From: Lactarius indigo
Lineage: Eukaryota; Basidiomycota; Agaricomycetes; Russulales; Russulaceae
DNA length: 64,000 nucleotides
Direction of reading: 5' to 3'
Assembly (NCBI GenBank): GCA_025766275.1
Contig: JAFKAC010000077.1
Span: 219,508 to 283,507, forward strand
Each line of letters begins with the position of its first letter. Within the stretch, counting starts at the first letter, position 1. Below the pieces are notes generated by a model. It saw nothing but the letters and a program-made list of their open reading frames with translations, searched no databases and was not told where the DNA came from. Of this stretch, positions 10,575 to 21,723 are shown in pieces. The position numbers and the translations under genes are program-made.

Positions 10575-11990
10575 ACCCAAACTCAAGAGTGACACTGAGA
10601 AAAGGAGTCCCGGACTCCTCACATGTACACCACCCTCTTATAGCCCAATTTCTAGAGCGACACTGAGAAAAGGAGTCCCGGACTCCTCACACATACACCA
10701 CCCTCTTACAGCCAAATTTCCAGAGTGACATTGAGAAAAGGAGTCCCGGACTCCTCACACGTACACCACCCTCTACATCCCCAATTTCCAGAGTGACACT
10801 GAGAAAAGGAGTCCAGGACTCCTCACACATACACCACCCTCTTACAGCCAAATTTCCAGAGTGACACCAAGAAAAGGAGTCCTGGACTCCTCACATGTAC
10901 ACCACCCTCTTACAGCCAAATTTCCAGAGTGACATTGAGAAAAGGAGTCCCGGACTCCTCACACGTACACCACCCTCTTACAGCCAAATTTCCAGAGCGA
11001 CATTGAGAAAAGGAGTCCCGGACTTCTCACATGTACACCACCCTCTTACAGCCAAATTTCTAGAGTGACACCAAGAAAAGGAGTCCCAGACTCCTCACAT
11101 GTACACCACCCTCTTACAGCCAAATTTCCAGAGTGACATTGAGAAAAGGAGTCCCGGACTCCTCACATGTACACCACCCTCTTACAGCCAAATTTCTAGA
11201 GTGACACCAAGAAAAGGAGTCCTGGACTCCTCGCATGTACACCACCCTCTTACAGCCAAATTTCCAGAGCAACACCGAGAAAAGGAGTCCCAGACTCCTC
11301 ACACATACACCACCCTCTTACAGCCAAATTTCCAGAGTGACACTGAGAAAAGGAGTCCCGGACTCCTCACATGTACACCACCCTCTTACAGCCAAATTTC
11401 CAGAGCGACACCGAGAAAAGGAGTCCCGGACTCCTCACATGTACACCACCCTCTTACAGCCAAATTTCCAGAGCAACACCGAGAAAAGGAGTCCAGGACT
11501 CCTCACATGTACACCACCCTCTTATAGCCAAATTTCCAGAGCAACACTGAGAAAAGGAGTCCAGGACTCCTCACACGTACACCACCCTCTTCAGCCAAAT
11601 TTCCAGAGCAACACTGAGAAAAGGAGTCCAGGACTCCTCACATGTACACCACCCTCTTATAGCCAAATTTCCAGAGCAACACTGAGAAAAGGAGTCCAGG
11701 ACTCCTCACACGTACACCACCCTCTTCAGCCAAATTTCCAGAGCAACACCGAGAAAAGGAGTCCCGGACTCCTCACATGTACACCACCCTCTTACAGCCC
11801 AATTTCTAGAGCAACACTGAGAAAAGGAGTCCAGGACTCCTCACATACACACCATCCTCTTATAGCCCAATTTCTCAAGTATGACACTGAGAAAAGGAGT
11901 CCTAGACTCCTCACATGCACACCACCCTCTTATAGCCCAATTTATCAAGCATAACACTGAGAAAAGGAGTCCTAGACTCCTTACACATAC
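10575..11990 (+). repeat. 68-bp tandem satellite, about 20 units
   Basis: The period is 68 bp (a few units lack 2 bp). Each unit carries the 15-bp palindrome GGAGTCCNGGACTCC, followed by TCACATGTACACCACC and CTCTTA. Units differ mostly by transitions. Because 68 is not a multiple of three, long open frames cycle through three peptide phases (such as RTPHMYTTLL); these are by-products of the repeat. From 11990 to 12281 there is only short TTAGGG- and TAAGGTTAAGG-like sequence. Confidence 0.95.
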
Positions 11991-12281
11991 ACCACCATAT
12001 TACTATACATATTTAATACATGCACAATGTACCATGTGCTAATAACATGTTCACATATAATGTGCATGCTGTGACAGTTAAAACATTATTATCAGGGTAT
12101 ATTACTAAAGTGTCATTGATGTCTGATTTGTTTCCATGCACACATGCACCAAACACTCTGCTCTACATAGTAGATCTGAGATGCATACTGCACACCAATG
12201 CCCAGCCAACAATATGACCATATATTAGGCACATAGAGTTAAGGTTAAGGTTAACATCAAACCCTAAAATAGGGTTAGGGT

Positions 12282-12700
12282 TTGTTGTGTTCACATAGGG
12301 GGCAGCTTTTGAATACATAAATGTAAGTTTTGATGATGATCTGCAGGTAAACTGTCTGATTGTTGATATCCCATGTGCAGTTAATAGTGATATGACTTAA
12401 GGGTGTAATACAGTCCATGATTTGTATCACTGGGATGTTGTACTGTGATTTTGAGCTGAAGAGCTGTACTGTACAGTGGCGAGTGAGCAACGCAAGCAAG
12501 CCATGCTGTACAGTACAGCTCTTCAGCTCAAAATCACAGTACAACATCCCAGTGATACAAATCATGGACTGTATTACACCCTTAAGTCATATCACTATTA
12601 ACTGCACATGGGATATCAACAATCAGACAGTTTACCTGCAGATCATCATCAAAACTTACATTTATGTATTCAAAAGCTGCCCCCTATGTGAACACAACAA
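12282..12700. repeat. Long near-perfect hairpin 1 (195-bp arms, 29-nt loop)
   Basis: 12282-12476 is the reverse complement of 12506-12700 with almost no mismatch, centred at 12491. The loop (12477-12505) contains TGGCGAGTGAGCAACGCAAG and ends CAAGCCATG. That loop is related to the loop of the hairpin at 37532-38141, although the arms are not. Mirrored ORFs of about 100 codons on the two strands result from the symmetry. No TSD or transposase was seen. Confidence 0.93.
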
Positions 12701-12856
12701 TCCAATCATCCACTTGCAGAGTGACTTTTATAATTCATGGGCCAACCATTGGTGATACATTACTACTGCTGACTGATGTTATAAAAGTCCATGACAATTA
12801 CTGCTTACTGAGGCATCATAACTGACTACTGAGAGTCTGAGACAAATCTACAACAC

Positions 12857-13275
12857 AATTATGAACAGCATACATAGAAAGGGCATACTCACAGTGGCAA
12901 GGGAAATGTGGTGAGATATGCAAGTAAGCTGGAAGCAGAGGTGAACAGGGAAGTTGCACTGAAGCAAAGAGTCTGGCACATAAGCAGTGAGAACTGATGT
13001 TAGACATCAAAGGATTGAAGGGAGAAACATACCTGGCACATAAGTAGTGAGAACTGATGTGGACCAGCAGTGTACATGCTACACTACTTATACTGTTTAC
13101 AGGGGTGACACTAGTACAAGGGATGTAACATAGGGTCACAGAGTATAAGACATTGTTCTTCATCTGGGACAAAAGGAATACACAAATGGAGAATAAGGAG
13201 CACAGAACAAAGAAAGTCCAAGCAAAGATGATATCATAGTGACATCACAATAAGGATATAGCTAAAGGTAGAACA
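12857..13275 (-). mobile_element. Truncated, diverged family C LTR
   Basis: Similar to 4424-4850: ATGAACAGC near 12860, two copies of a segment including GTGAGAACTGATGT, and ACAAGGGATGTAACA. The TGTTGATAAG end is missing. Confidence 0.75.
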
Positions 13276-13370
13276 AAGTCATAGTATACACAGTTGGTGG
13301 CTCTGGAGATTGGTTGTGCATGTGAATGAGCCTTTTGGTTGTGGGGGTTTTTGACCACCTGCAAGGCTCC

Positions 13371-13668
13371 CTGCCAGCACATCCGAGTCTTCTGCCAGCC
13401 CAGTACCCATGCCACGTCTCTTGTATGCCAGCTCACTTCCAAGTCTTTGTAACCACAGAAAAGAGTCCCAAAAATCACCAGTTTGTAAGAGTATAAAGAC
13501 CAGTAGTCTGAGTAGTACAATACTTTGTCTACTCTTAGTCCTTGAATACAGTCTACTTGTTTAAACCTTTAGATTCCCCTCTCACTTGCCTGCCAAGTTC
13601 TCCCTCCCTCTGGTCACTTAATATGTGACCCTCGACTCTGCTTGCCCATTGCCTTTGGGCTACAACTG
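13371..13668 (+). mobile_element. LTR fragment, family H
   Basis: Collinear and about 96% identical by eye with 23112-23420, including AGTATAAAGACC (TATA-like) and TTTGTAACCACAG. The first 50 bp and last 35 bp of the complete LTR are missing. It has the same orientation as 23062-23457, so it might be the remnant 5' LTR of the element that ends there, but about 3.3 kb of unrelated sequence intervenes. Confidence 0.8.
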
Positions 13669-15120
13669 GCATGACACTCCCGAACCATGTGATGTACAGT
13701 GCAAACAAACGACACAGGAAGCAGGACAGTAGTACACAGACAGCTCATCAGGAAAAACCTCCCATGCTAGCAAGAACAAATTATCAATAATTACTAGTAA
13801 TTGTCAATTATTGCACATTGCTTAGTCCCCTTGATAATTTATTGGGGACTATCTCAATTGTAATAATTAGCACCTAGCTACTGACAAATTGTTCAAAAGT
13901 TATTTCAGCATTATGTGAATTCACCCACTGACACCCAGTTTGTAAAATAAGGAAAAAAAACATATTTATTGCATGAAATATCTACAGGTAGCTAGCTACA
14001 GGAGTGCAGCACCTACTGCACCTGTCCCTGTTGTTGTGATCACTGCACCGCCCCATCAAAGTCATCGTCATTGATGCTGCAATATTACCTCTCTATCACC
14101 ATTGCCTCACCATTGTGTCCTCACTGTCACCACCTTGTCCTCACTGTCACTCGTAGCTTGCATGTATGCAGTCCTGCTGTGGTCAGGTCATTGTTGGGCT
14201 TGTAGGAGTGGAGATGGGAGGGACCAAGTGAGGCAGTGGCTTTGGGGTCGACAGCAACAGGTGTCATGTCAGAGCAGTTGTGTAAGACCTGTGATGAATG
14301 TGAGCGTATTGTTACTTACATAGACCGGTACTCATCTGTTTTAAATTTGCAGGGGTGGAACCATTGACAGTGTCTTGAGTGGCAGGTGCACAGGAGCTTG
14401 TATAGGGGCAATAGTGACTAGTTAGTGAGGACGCAAGGGATGAACATATTTGGACTTACAACTATGTTTGATGACACAGCAATGACTAAGGTGGTAGTGG
14501 CAGTGATGACATTGTTGCTGTGCATCAAATGATTGCAGTCATAAGAGCTACATCAGTTGTATAGCAGTGGGAGGACCTGCAATCAATAAATTAGAATGTT
14601 TCAGAGATAAATGAAGAAAAAAAAAAAAGAACGTGCTGTTTTTTTTTTTTCCATTCTGAGGCTTGCACATTGGAGGGGTGGCATCTGACTGCCTTGGGTC
14701 TGTTATGGGGGGAGCATGATGTGCGGGAGGTAGGCTCAGAAAGTGGAGGAAGGAATGGCAGATGAACCAGTAACGGGGGAGGGGGGAACAAGAGATCAGT
14801 GAAGGGAAAAGAGTGCATGCACATACAGTACCAAAATGGAACATTGTGGTCCATTATTGTATGAACGGACGTGGGAAAGGCTTCCCACGCCCAGACCAAT
14901 CAACAATAAACGTGACTTGCTTCATTTTTTTGACTTTGCCTTCACGCTTCTGCTCCATTGTCCTGCTCTGTTGTCTCACCTCTCCCCTGTACAGCACTAG
15001 AGTCCACCAGTACCACACCTCCATGCAGAGGTGAAACCAACGAGCCACACCAGGCATCTTCTTTGGTGCTGTCATGCTTGCCATCTTCTTGCTGCTGTGG
15101 AGTGTGCGACGATGACAGAT
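13669..15120. other. Stretch without a supportable gene
   Basis: I see no coding, tRNA or transposon signal here. There are A/T homopolymers near 14614-14652 and CACTGTCACCACC-like low-complexity DNA near 14100-14150. Confidence 0.6.
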
Positions 15121-15176
15121 GACCCCCTCACTTCAACGACAATGACGATACCAGCCACAAGCGGTGACTTTCCACT

Positions 15177-15494
15177 ATGATGGCATCTCGGCCGTGCGAT
15201 CCTGACATGGTTATGTATGACCCAGACCCGGACCACCACCACCACCACTGCCACCACATTCCGCCGATGCCCGTGCAGTGTGACCCTAACCACAATGAGG
15301 ACATGGGCAATGACCATGACTATGTCAGCTGCAAGGCAGTAATTGGTGACAACGAAGATGACTGCAATGACTGCAGTCACAAAGAAATAGCAACAACACA
15401 AGCACAACTGGATGACGACCTCAACGGCGGGGACGAAGACGACGACAATGACTGTGGCTGTGATGGTGATGAAGACGACGATGGCCGTGGCTGA
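15177..15494 (+). other. His/Asp/Cys-rich low-complexity ORF, doubtful gene
   Basis: A 105-codon frame starts with ATG and is dominated by Asp, His, Asn and Cys (DPDHHHHHCHHIPP; DEDDDND; DGDEDDDG). A metal-binding protein could look like this, but the DNA is a run of GAY and CAY triplets, and similar triplet-rich DNA continues past the stop to 15640. The opposite strand has an equally long frame rich in Val/Ile. I lean to low-complexity DNA. Confidence 0.25.
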
Positions 15495-15639
15495 AAAGTG
15501 GTGACACCTCAAGCACAACTACAGCTACAACGACTGTGATGTGAGGACAATGGCTACAGTGACAATGAGTGACAACAACGGGGTGGCTGTGGGGATTGCG
15601 ATCGCGACGATGACTGTGAGGTGATGAAGACTACATCAG

Positions 15640-16600
15640 CCAAGGGGGGGCCGGGCCGTGGTTCCGTGACCCGAGGTGGGGGGGGTCGACCGAAAGTCTC
15701 TAAAAAAATTTGCTTTTTGGGTGTCTAAGGCCAGGCCGATCTGGAAATCTCCCGCTTTTCCCCCGTATCATCTCAGCAATAGTGCATATTGTGGGTTTGT
15801 AAACCCATGCGGGTACCCGAATATGGGTTTGTGGGTGTGGGTGTGGGTCAGATCTGAGGTACCCGTACAAAACCCATACCTGTTGCATGGCGGGTTTTTT
15901 CAAAGGGATACTAGAATTCTATTTACTACATGTTACTGTACTATTCTATGAGGAATTTCCCTAACTACAGTTACAGTGGCCTGAGCCCCAACTCCGTCTA
16001 AGAGCATCTACAGGTCTTGGGGCATGTGATGCGTCGCAAGGTGTCGCGCACGCGTCCGCGGAACGCGCGCCGTCGCATACAGGTCCGCGGTGATTGGAGA
16101 CGTGTTTTTCTCGAAGAGATAAACGTGCATAGACATGCGGCGGGGTCGGGAACAGAAACGAGGTCGGGTTGTTGCAGGTGGTCGAAAATGGTTGTGCACG
16201 TTTGCGCATAACACAAAACTTCACATATGTAGTTGTATGAGTCAGAGATACGTCTTGTTCGAGCCAATAAGGCCGCGGACAAATGCAGAAAGCCGGAGAA
16301 CAAAAAGAATAAGCCACACTGACACTGAACTTAAAAGTTAGGGGAACTCAACTATGATAAATGTAAGCGATGAAGTTGCATGTTCACAGCTTGGTGGTAG
16401 CATACAGCACTCATGGCAATGTTTATAGAACACACAGAAACGTGTGTGGTGCCAGCGGTTTGGCAGCGATGCACGATGGGGTGGGGTAATCTAAGAAATT
16501 TCCATATTTGGCCTTTAATTTCCTTTTTGGGGGTAGGGGGGGGGGGGGGTACGGCCCAACCCCTTAAAAAAGTTACCGACCCCGTGCAATTTTAAGAATT
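15640..16600. other. CpG-rich intergenic DNA with homopolymeric G runs
   Basis: G runs occur at 15677-15684 and 16536-16550. AAATTTGCTTTTTGG at 15708-15722 recurs at 58463-58477 in a similar G-rich context, so a small dispersed repeat is likely. 16020-16330 is CpG-rich and open in several frames on both strands, but nothing is recognisable. Confidence 0.5.
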
Positions 16601-16613
16601 CCGGCCCCCCCTT

Positions 16614-16737
16614 GACATCAGCAAAACAAAATTTGACTAGCCGTGACTAGGGGAACTAGCCCCTACCATATTTGGGTATCACTAGTCAGCACTAGTCACG
16701 GCTATTGCTTCTAGTAACTTTTTGTTTTCCTGATGTA
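16614..16737. mobile_element. Small MITE-like inverted repeat
   Basis: ACATCAGCAAAACAAAA at the left end pairs with TTTTGTTTTCCTGATGT at the right, and CTAGCCGTGACTAG pairs with CTAGTCACGGCTA inside. About 120 bp with no coding capacity. I could not fix a TSD. Confidence 0.6.
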
Positions 16738-16963
16738 CTGCCTGCTACAACGGCAGGCGACAATGTGTGGTAGTGTAAGCATTATTCCTGTAGTACAGTC
16801 TTCGAAGTGTACATCTATTCCGCATTATTGGACTACCTGGAGCATTCTAGTTTTGGAGTTGTAAAACATTTACATAAACTGATCGAGATAATTACACGAT
16901 ATTTTAGTAGATAATTGGTGGTGATTGATTGCCGCATGAAGGATTAGAGCATTACTGGTCTTA

Positions 16964-18189
16964 GTGACGAAATATTGGCACATTATCTCCCTTGTCTCCC
17001 ATGTCGATAATTTAGTCGTGTGTTATCCCTCGCTAGCGTGGGAGGTTTTTCCTGATGCTTGTAGGACGAGCGCGGAGCAACCTGACGATACCGAACACAC
17101 CCGATTATGCACCGATCCCCTGACAAATGAACCTCACGCTCAATACGCCGAGCACCCGAACCCGAACACGAACTTGCCCGACACCTATGACACACGAACT
17201 ACGGCTCTACGTGGACAGCAGACCACACATGGACAGGACCCCAAAGTCGAAGCCTGTGCGGATAGTATGATGCGCAAATGGATGATCGAGGATGGAACAC
17301 CCGACTCAACCAGAACCCTGAACTCGCGCACGAATGAATCTAAGCGGAACAGATGTCACGTAAACTTTGAAGTAAACTCGATGCGGAAATGAATCACGAC
17401 AAAGGCACGACCCATGAAGGAATGGCACGGGTCCCTAGAGATACTGCTCCGGAACGACACTGACCTGCTCGACTGGTACTCACAGACGGGAAGGCAGGAA
17501 GAAGTACCGCTGGAGTTATATGGCGGCACGATGAAATCAATAAACAAAAACAAAGTTTCACGAATGCCACCAATGACGTGGCACCACATTAAACTCGAAA
17601 GTTTTGAACAGCAATTGATTGCTCCTCGCACGAAATTACGACAGGGGTATCGACGCGAGAAACTGGCTAACTTGACACCAATTATGGAAACGAGGACTCC
17701 GAGCCCCTCAGACCTGACTGACCTCCATTGTGTAAGCAGTAACTCAACATCGGACGTGTTGAGGCCACCCATCGACGACCTGGAGGGTCCATCAGAAAAC
17801 CAGCATATACAAATGAATGACAAATTACGAACCCACATCCAGCAGCGAAATCAATCCGAAATATCGATCAATACGATCCCTGGTGTTGAACTCCGAAAAG
17901 CCACGCTGAATGCCCCAGCACTTAGCGGCGCCGTAGCCACTAAAACCAGAACTCTGGTAGATCGATTACGATCATCAGCACACCAGCAGCGGATAACGAA
18001 CCAACCAAGTCGAAGCCCGTGTAACAAAAGTCCACGAGGAGACACACCGAGTCAGATAAGTTGAGGCCCACGTAGCAAAAATACACGAGGAGACGCACCT
18101 AGTCGGATAAGTCGAAGCTTGTCCAACAAGGTCACACGAGAACACGCATCGAATGACCAAGAGCCCGGAAAGGGACGACAATTGAGGTA
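16964..18189 (+). pseudogene. Upstream ORF segment of the BTB-CCHC LTR element, interrupted by TGA stops
   Basis: Frame 2 is open from about 16964 to 18189 apart from TGA codons at 17390-17392 and 18062-18064. Both look like CGA-to-TGA changes; at 18062 two sibling 51-bp repeats keep CGA at the same place. The peptide is rich in Thr, Asn, Arg, Asp and Pro, with no domain I know. The region is A/C- and CpG-rich, unlike the decayed repeats around it. The open frame may partly reflect base bias. Confidence 0.4.
17997..18160 (+). repeat. 51-bp in-frame tandem repeat, three copies
   Basis: Units start AAGTCGAAGC (about 18007), AAGTTGAGGC (about 18058) and AAGTCGAAGC (about 18109). The 17-codon length keeps the reading frame. 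The middle unit holds TGA where the others hold CGA. Confidence 0.8.
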
Positions 18190-18240
18190 GAATACCCGAC
18201 GGATCAACTAGAATCGATAAGAGGTCCCTGTTCGATAGGG

Positions 18241-21200
18241 GTGGACAAAAAGGAACACGTGCAAGAATCGCCGAGATGGTCCACACGACACGAGGACTCT
18301 ACCACACTGGAACAAAATGCCCATGGAAGAGACACGTCAGAAACAAGAACGACTAGCAAAGTAAACCGAAGCCCCACTGAGGGAGATGCATCGCCCACCG
18401 CTGGCTCAGAATCGTCGAACGAAACCACAACAAAAACTCGGACGCACCGTGGAAGGGAACTCTGCAGGGCATCGCCCAATAGCTTCAATGAAGATCTGGC
18501 GAAAGGAGAACAGTTCTTGTTCCAGTTTCACTTGCGGCAAACGGTCAATAGACAAACAGGTATGATGATCAAACTGATCAAGCAGACTCACCCGATGCTG
18601 TCATACATCTGCAGACCCCACGTCGGCGATTGGGTATGAACTCAGAAAAATCAATTAAAGGTAGAAAACCACATGAATCACTCTACCAATGCTGATGAAA
18701 CGAGTTGGGACAGCTTCGCCAACTTCCGGAACGCATGGACAATTGACGGCGATTCATCACTCGGTACCCCAAAACCGAAGAGAAGGAGTACCGCCAGATG
18801 GGTCAGATCCGAACGGCACGCGGATGAAAACGCACTCCGGGGCCTGTCATCCTGCAAGGATGCGAAGAACGACCTAGAGAAACTGAAACTACAAGAAGAA
18901 ACAAGTTGCAAACCCACCGAATCGCTCAAAGATGTCGAGGTGGGCTATGACCCGCTGCAGGTCACAAAAGGGTCCACCAGTGTAGAACTGGCTCCCGATG
19001 TAAAAGAAGCAGGCTGGCAGTCCCACGCGACGCAGCACAACGGGACGGACTGTACCCCGAATGCCAGTATATTGAGTCAGTTCACTCAGATAGGGGTAGC
19101 GAGGAAAACTCGCGAAAACGATCCCAACAGAAAGAGGAACTGCGACAGCATACTCGAGCCCTACCAGACTAAGTACGATCAGACATCCGAATTTGAGCCA
19201 AACAACTCATCGACAATCGCGAAGAGACTCACCAACGCGCAATTGACACACAGCATTGACCACCGCACCAAAAACGCGAACGCGAACCACTCACAGATTA
19301 CCGACAATCGACAAAGCAGTGGAAGAAACCCAAACGATGCACCGAACCAGCGGCGAACCACACATTACAGAATACCCAAGAGGGTGAAAAGCTGTTATGT
19401 GATCAAATCTATGAGCGTGAAAACAACGACAGCGGTCACTCGACGCATCAGAGATATGATCAACGCAGGAGCGAACTACGTACCGAACACCCAGGCCAGA
19501 ATAAAGAAGCCCACGACATCTGGCCAGATCGCATGTGTTCGCACGACCGACACGGCACCTGCGAACCACCAAATGCACGAGTTAGTCATTAGAGTTTCTC
19601 GAGCATACGCACCCCTCTACGCCAACCAACGAAGGAAAGGATTGTTACATGGGAAAGCACTTTGAGTCATCAACAGAGCCCTCCATCGGACAACCTTGTC
19701 GGGGCATGAAGTCAGTAAACAACCAATATGGAAGAAAGGGGCGATAACGGAATTCTGCGAGAGGAGACAGGCCGCATCGAAGCAAGGCACACATGCAAGG
19801 GTCAACGAAGCCCCACCCGACGCTGCCACTGGCACGGGCGACCCCTCTACGAACCAAACTGTTGCCAACATACGACGACATGAGATTAGAGAGATTCAAC
19901 AGACAAAAGGGGTCCCGAACATGAAAAGAATAACCGAGTGGCAAGAACTCACTACGCGACACCATCAGCCTGTACGACGACAAAGAAGGGCCAGAATCGA
20001 TGCCCCCGAGCGCCGTGTCAAAAACCTAGGATCCGGCCCTGACCCGCACGCACACGGTCACGAAGAACTACGGCTTGGTCATGGTCAACGACATTCTGAC
20101 CTGAATTGCACGAGTCAGTATGACCTCTTGGGCGGACAAAACACGGCCAACATACACCGCCGCAAGAATGAAAAACGACGACACACCAAAAAGGTCACAA
20201 ATACATGCATGACATGGCATGAGTCGCCGAAGAGGACCACGGGCCATGCAACAAACAAGAGGCACTCAGTTCGACCTGAGAAGTCGACAAAATCCAACGA
20301 CATGAAACGAATACAATTCACTCGACCAAAGTCGCACCATAACAGACGGGCGAAATGGAACTCCGCTACGGCACCACCCGAAACGCGTAAGCAGTGTAGC
20401 AACCCCGCCCTTGTTCACTGCTCCCATTTTCCACGGGGAATGATTCACCAAATACAGTTACTGTTCGTCGTACCCGGTATTGACACCAGACCAGCTAAAG
20501 ATGAACTCGGGTATGTCACCCAACCCTGTATCTGCACCTATAAACTGCGACCATCCGAGCTGAACGCTCAGTGTTCCTTGTTCCCTCTGTTCAAACACTT
20601 GCGCCACCGTTCGGCATCCACTGATGGTTGGATCTTATCAGCCGACAGGACATTGGTGTCACCAACCATGGGACGCTGCCCACTTCTCCTGTTACCAACT
20701 CTCGCGTCTCTCCCTTGGACGCTCTCTCGTGTTTCCTTCAATGGGCCGGCTGTGTGCCAACTCCCTCGAAATATTGTCCTGCTGCTCGTTTGTCCTTACC
20801 GCAACCAGGCTGCCCGTATTACGCTGAGTTGCCGAGGACGACAACACCCTAAGGAGGGGGTGAATATTCTGCTATCTGCTACCGCACCACATTTTTCCCC
20901 CCTGTCCTTGACCGAAGACTTGAACAACCGCAGAAACCCCACCATATTGACCCAACGTTTCACGATCGCAGTACCCTTTCGTCATGATACAACCCCTTTT
21001 CACGAGCTGAGCCTTCAAAGCAACGCGCTCATCGACAACGTTGGGACCTCAAAAGATCACCACAAACAATCGTTTGACCTAAGAACGCCGAAAAACACCC
21101 TCACTATCAACGCTCCAACTTATCCGCACCATGTACCTACCCGCCGGAACACGAGGCAACTCAAAACGCCCGCACTCTCACCCCAGCAATCAGAAACGCA

Positions 21201-21627
21201 TGCAGACTGGGGGTCAACAAATAACCATCGCAGACATCATCAACCATACCATTGTAAACGGAATCTATTCAACACCATGAAGAAGCTGCCGCTCGAACGG
21301 ACATCACTTAGGGCACTTCAATTCCGATCACGCACGATAAGGTCCTCGAACGAAGCACAGTATTCCAGAACGCCAAACGAAATGTATGCCTACGCTCACA
21401 AAACGGCGCAAGATGTACAGATCAGACTAGCTCAGCACGTACCGTACGAGGTCGACCAATCAAGATACGCGATAGCCACGGACCTTCATCACACCTCTAT
21501 CCCCACCGAATCAACATCACGGCTCCACGTCCTCTCCACGACCGAACAAGAGGCCTCGAGTGTACCTTATCGATCATCATTGCTAGCACTAGGAACAACC
21601 CAGAGCGTACTCATTGGGAGAGTTTGA
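18241..21627 (+). pseudogene. Long Arg/Thr/Asn-rich ORF of the LTR element, three TGA interruptions
   Basis: Frame 1 is open over 3.4 kb except for TGA at 18637, 19663 and 21625, each explicable as CGA-to-TGA in a CpG context. The segments are about 132, 330 and 643 codons. The predicted protein is basic and polar, with no RT, integrase, RNase H or protease motif (no YxDD, DSG or HHCC). Between about 20440 and 20880 the composition changes to C/T-rich sequence with a TATAAAC box near 20539, so a cryptic promoter or an inserted segment is possible. Same frame as the BTB ORF that follows. Whether this is protein-coding is uncertain. Confidence 0.4.
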
Positions 21628-21723
21628 GGTTTGGACAAACTGATAAGGTCACGGGACCTCTACGATGCGCAAAGGTATAAAGACCAGCACGATAGCCAAG
21701 TCGAAAATGCAGGCGGAACAGAC

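Noticed and set aside
11099..11954. ORFs of 142 and 239 codons in the 68-bp satellite
   Set aside because: They arise because the repeat lacks stops; overlapping phases encode the same three peptides in rotation.
20440..20880. 5' LTR of the BTB-CCHC element, suggested by a TATA box and C/T-rich sequence
   Set aside because: It shows no similarity to the 3' LTR at 23062-23457.
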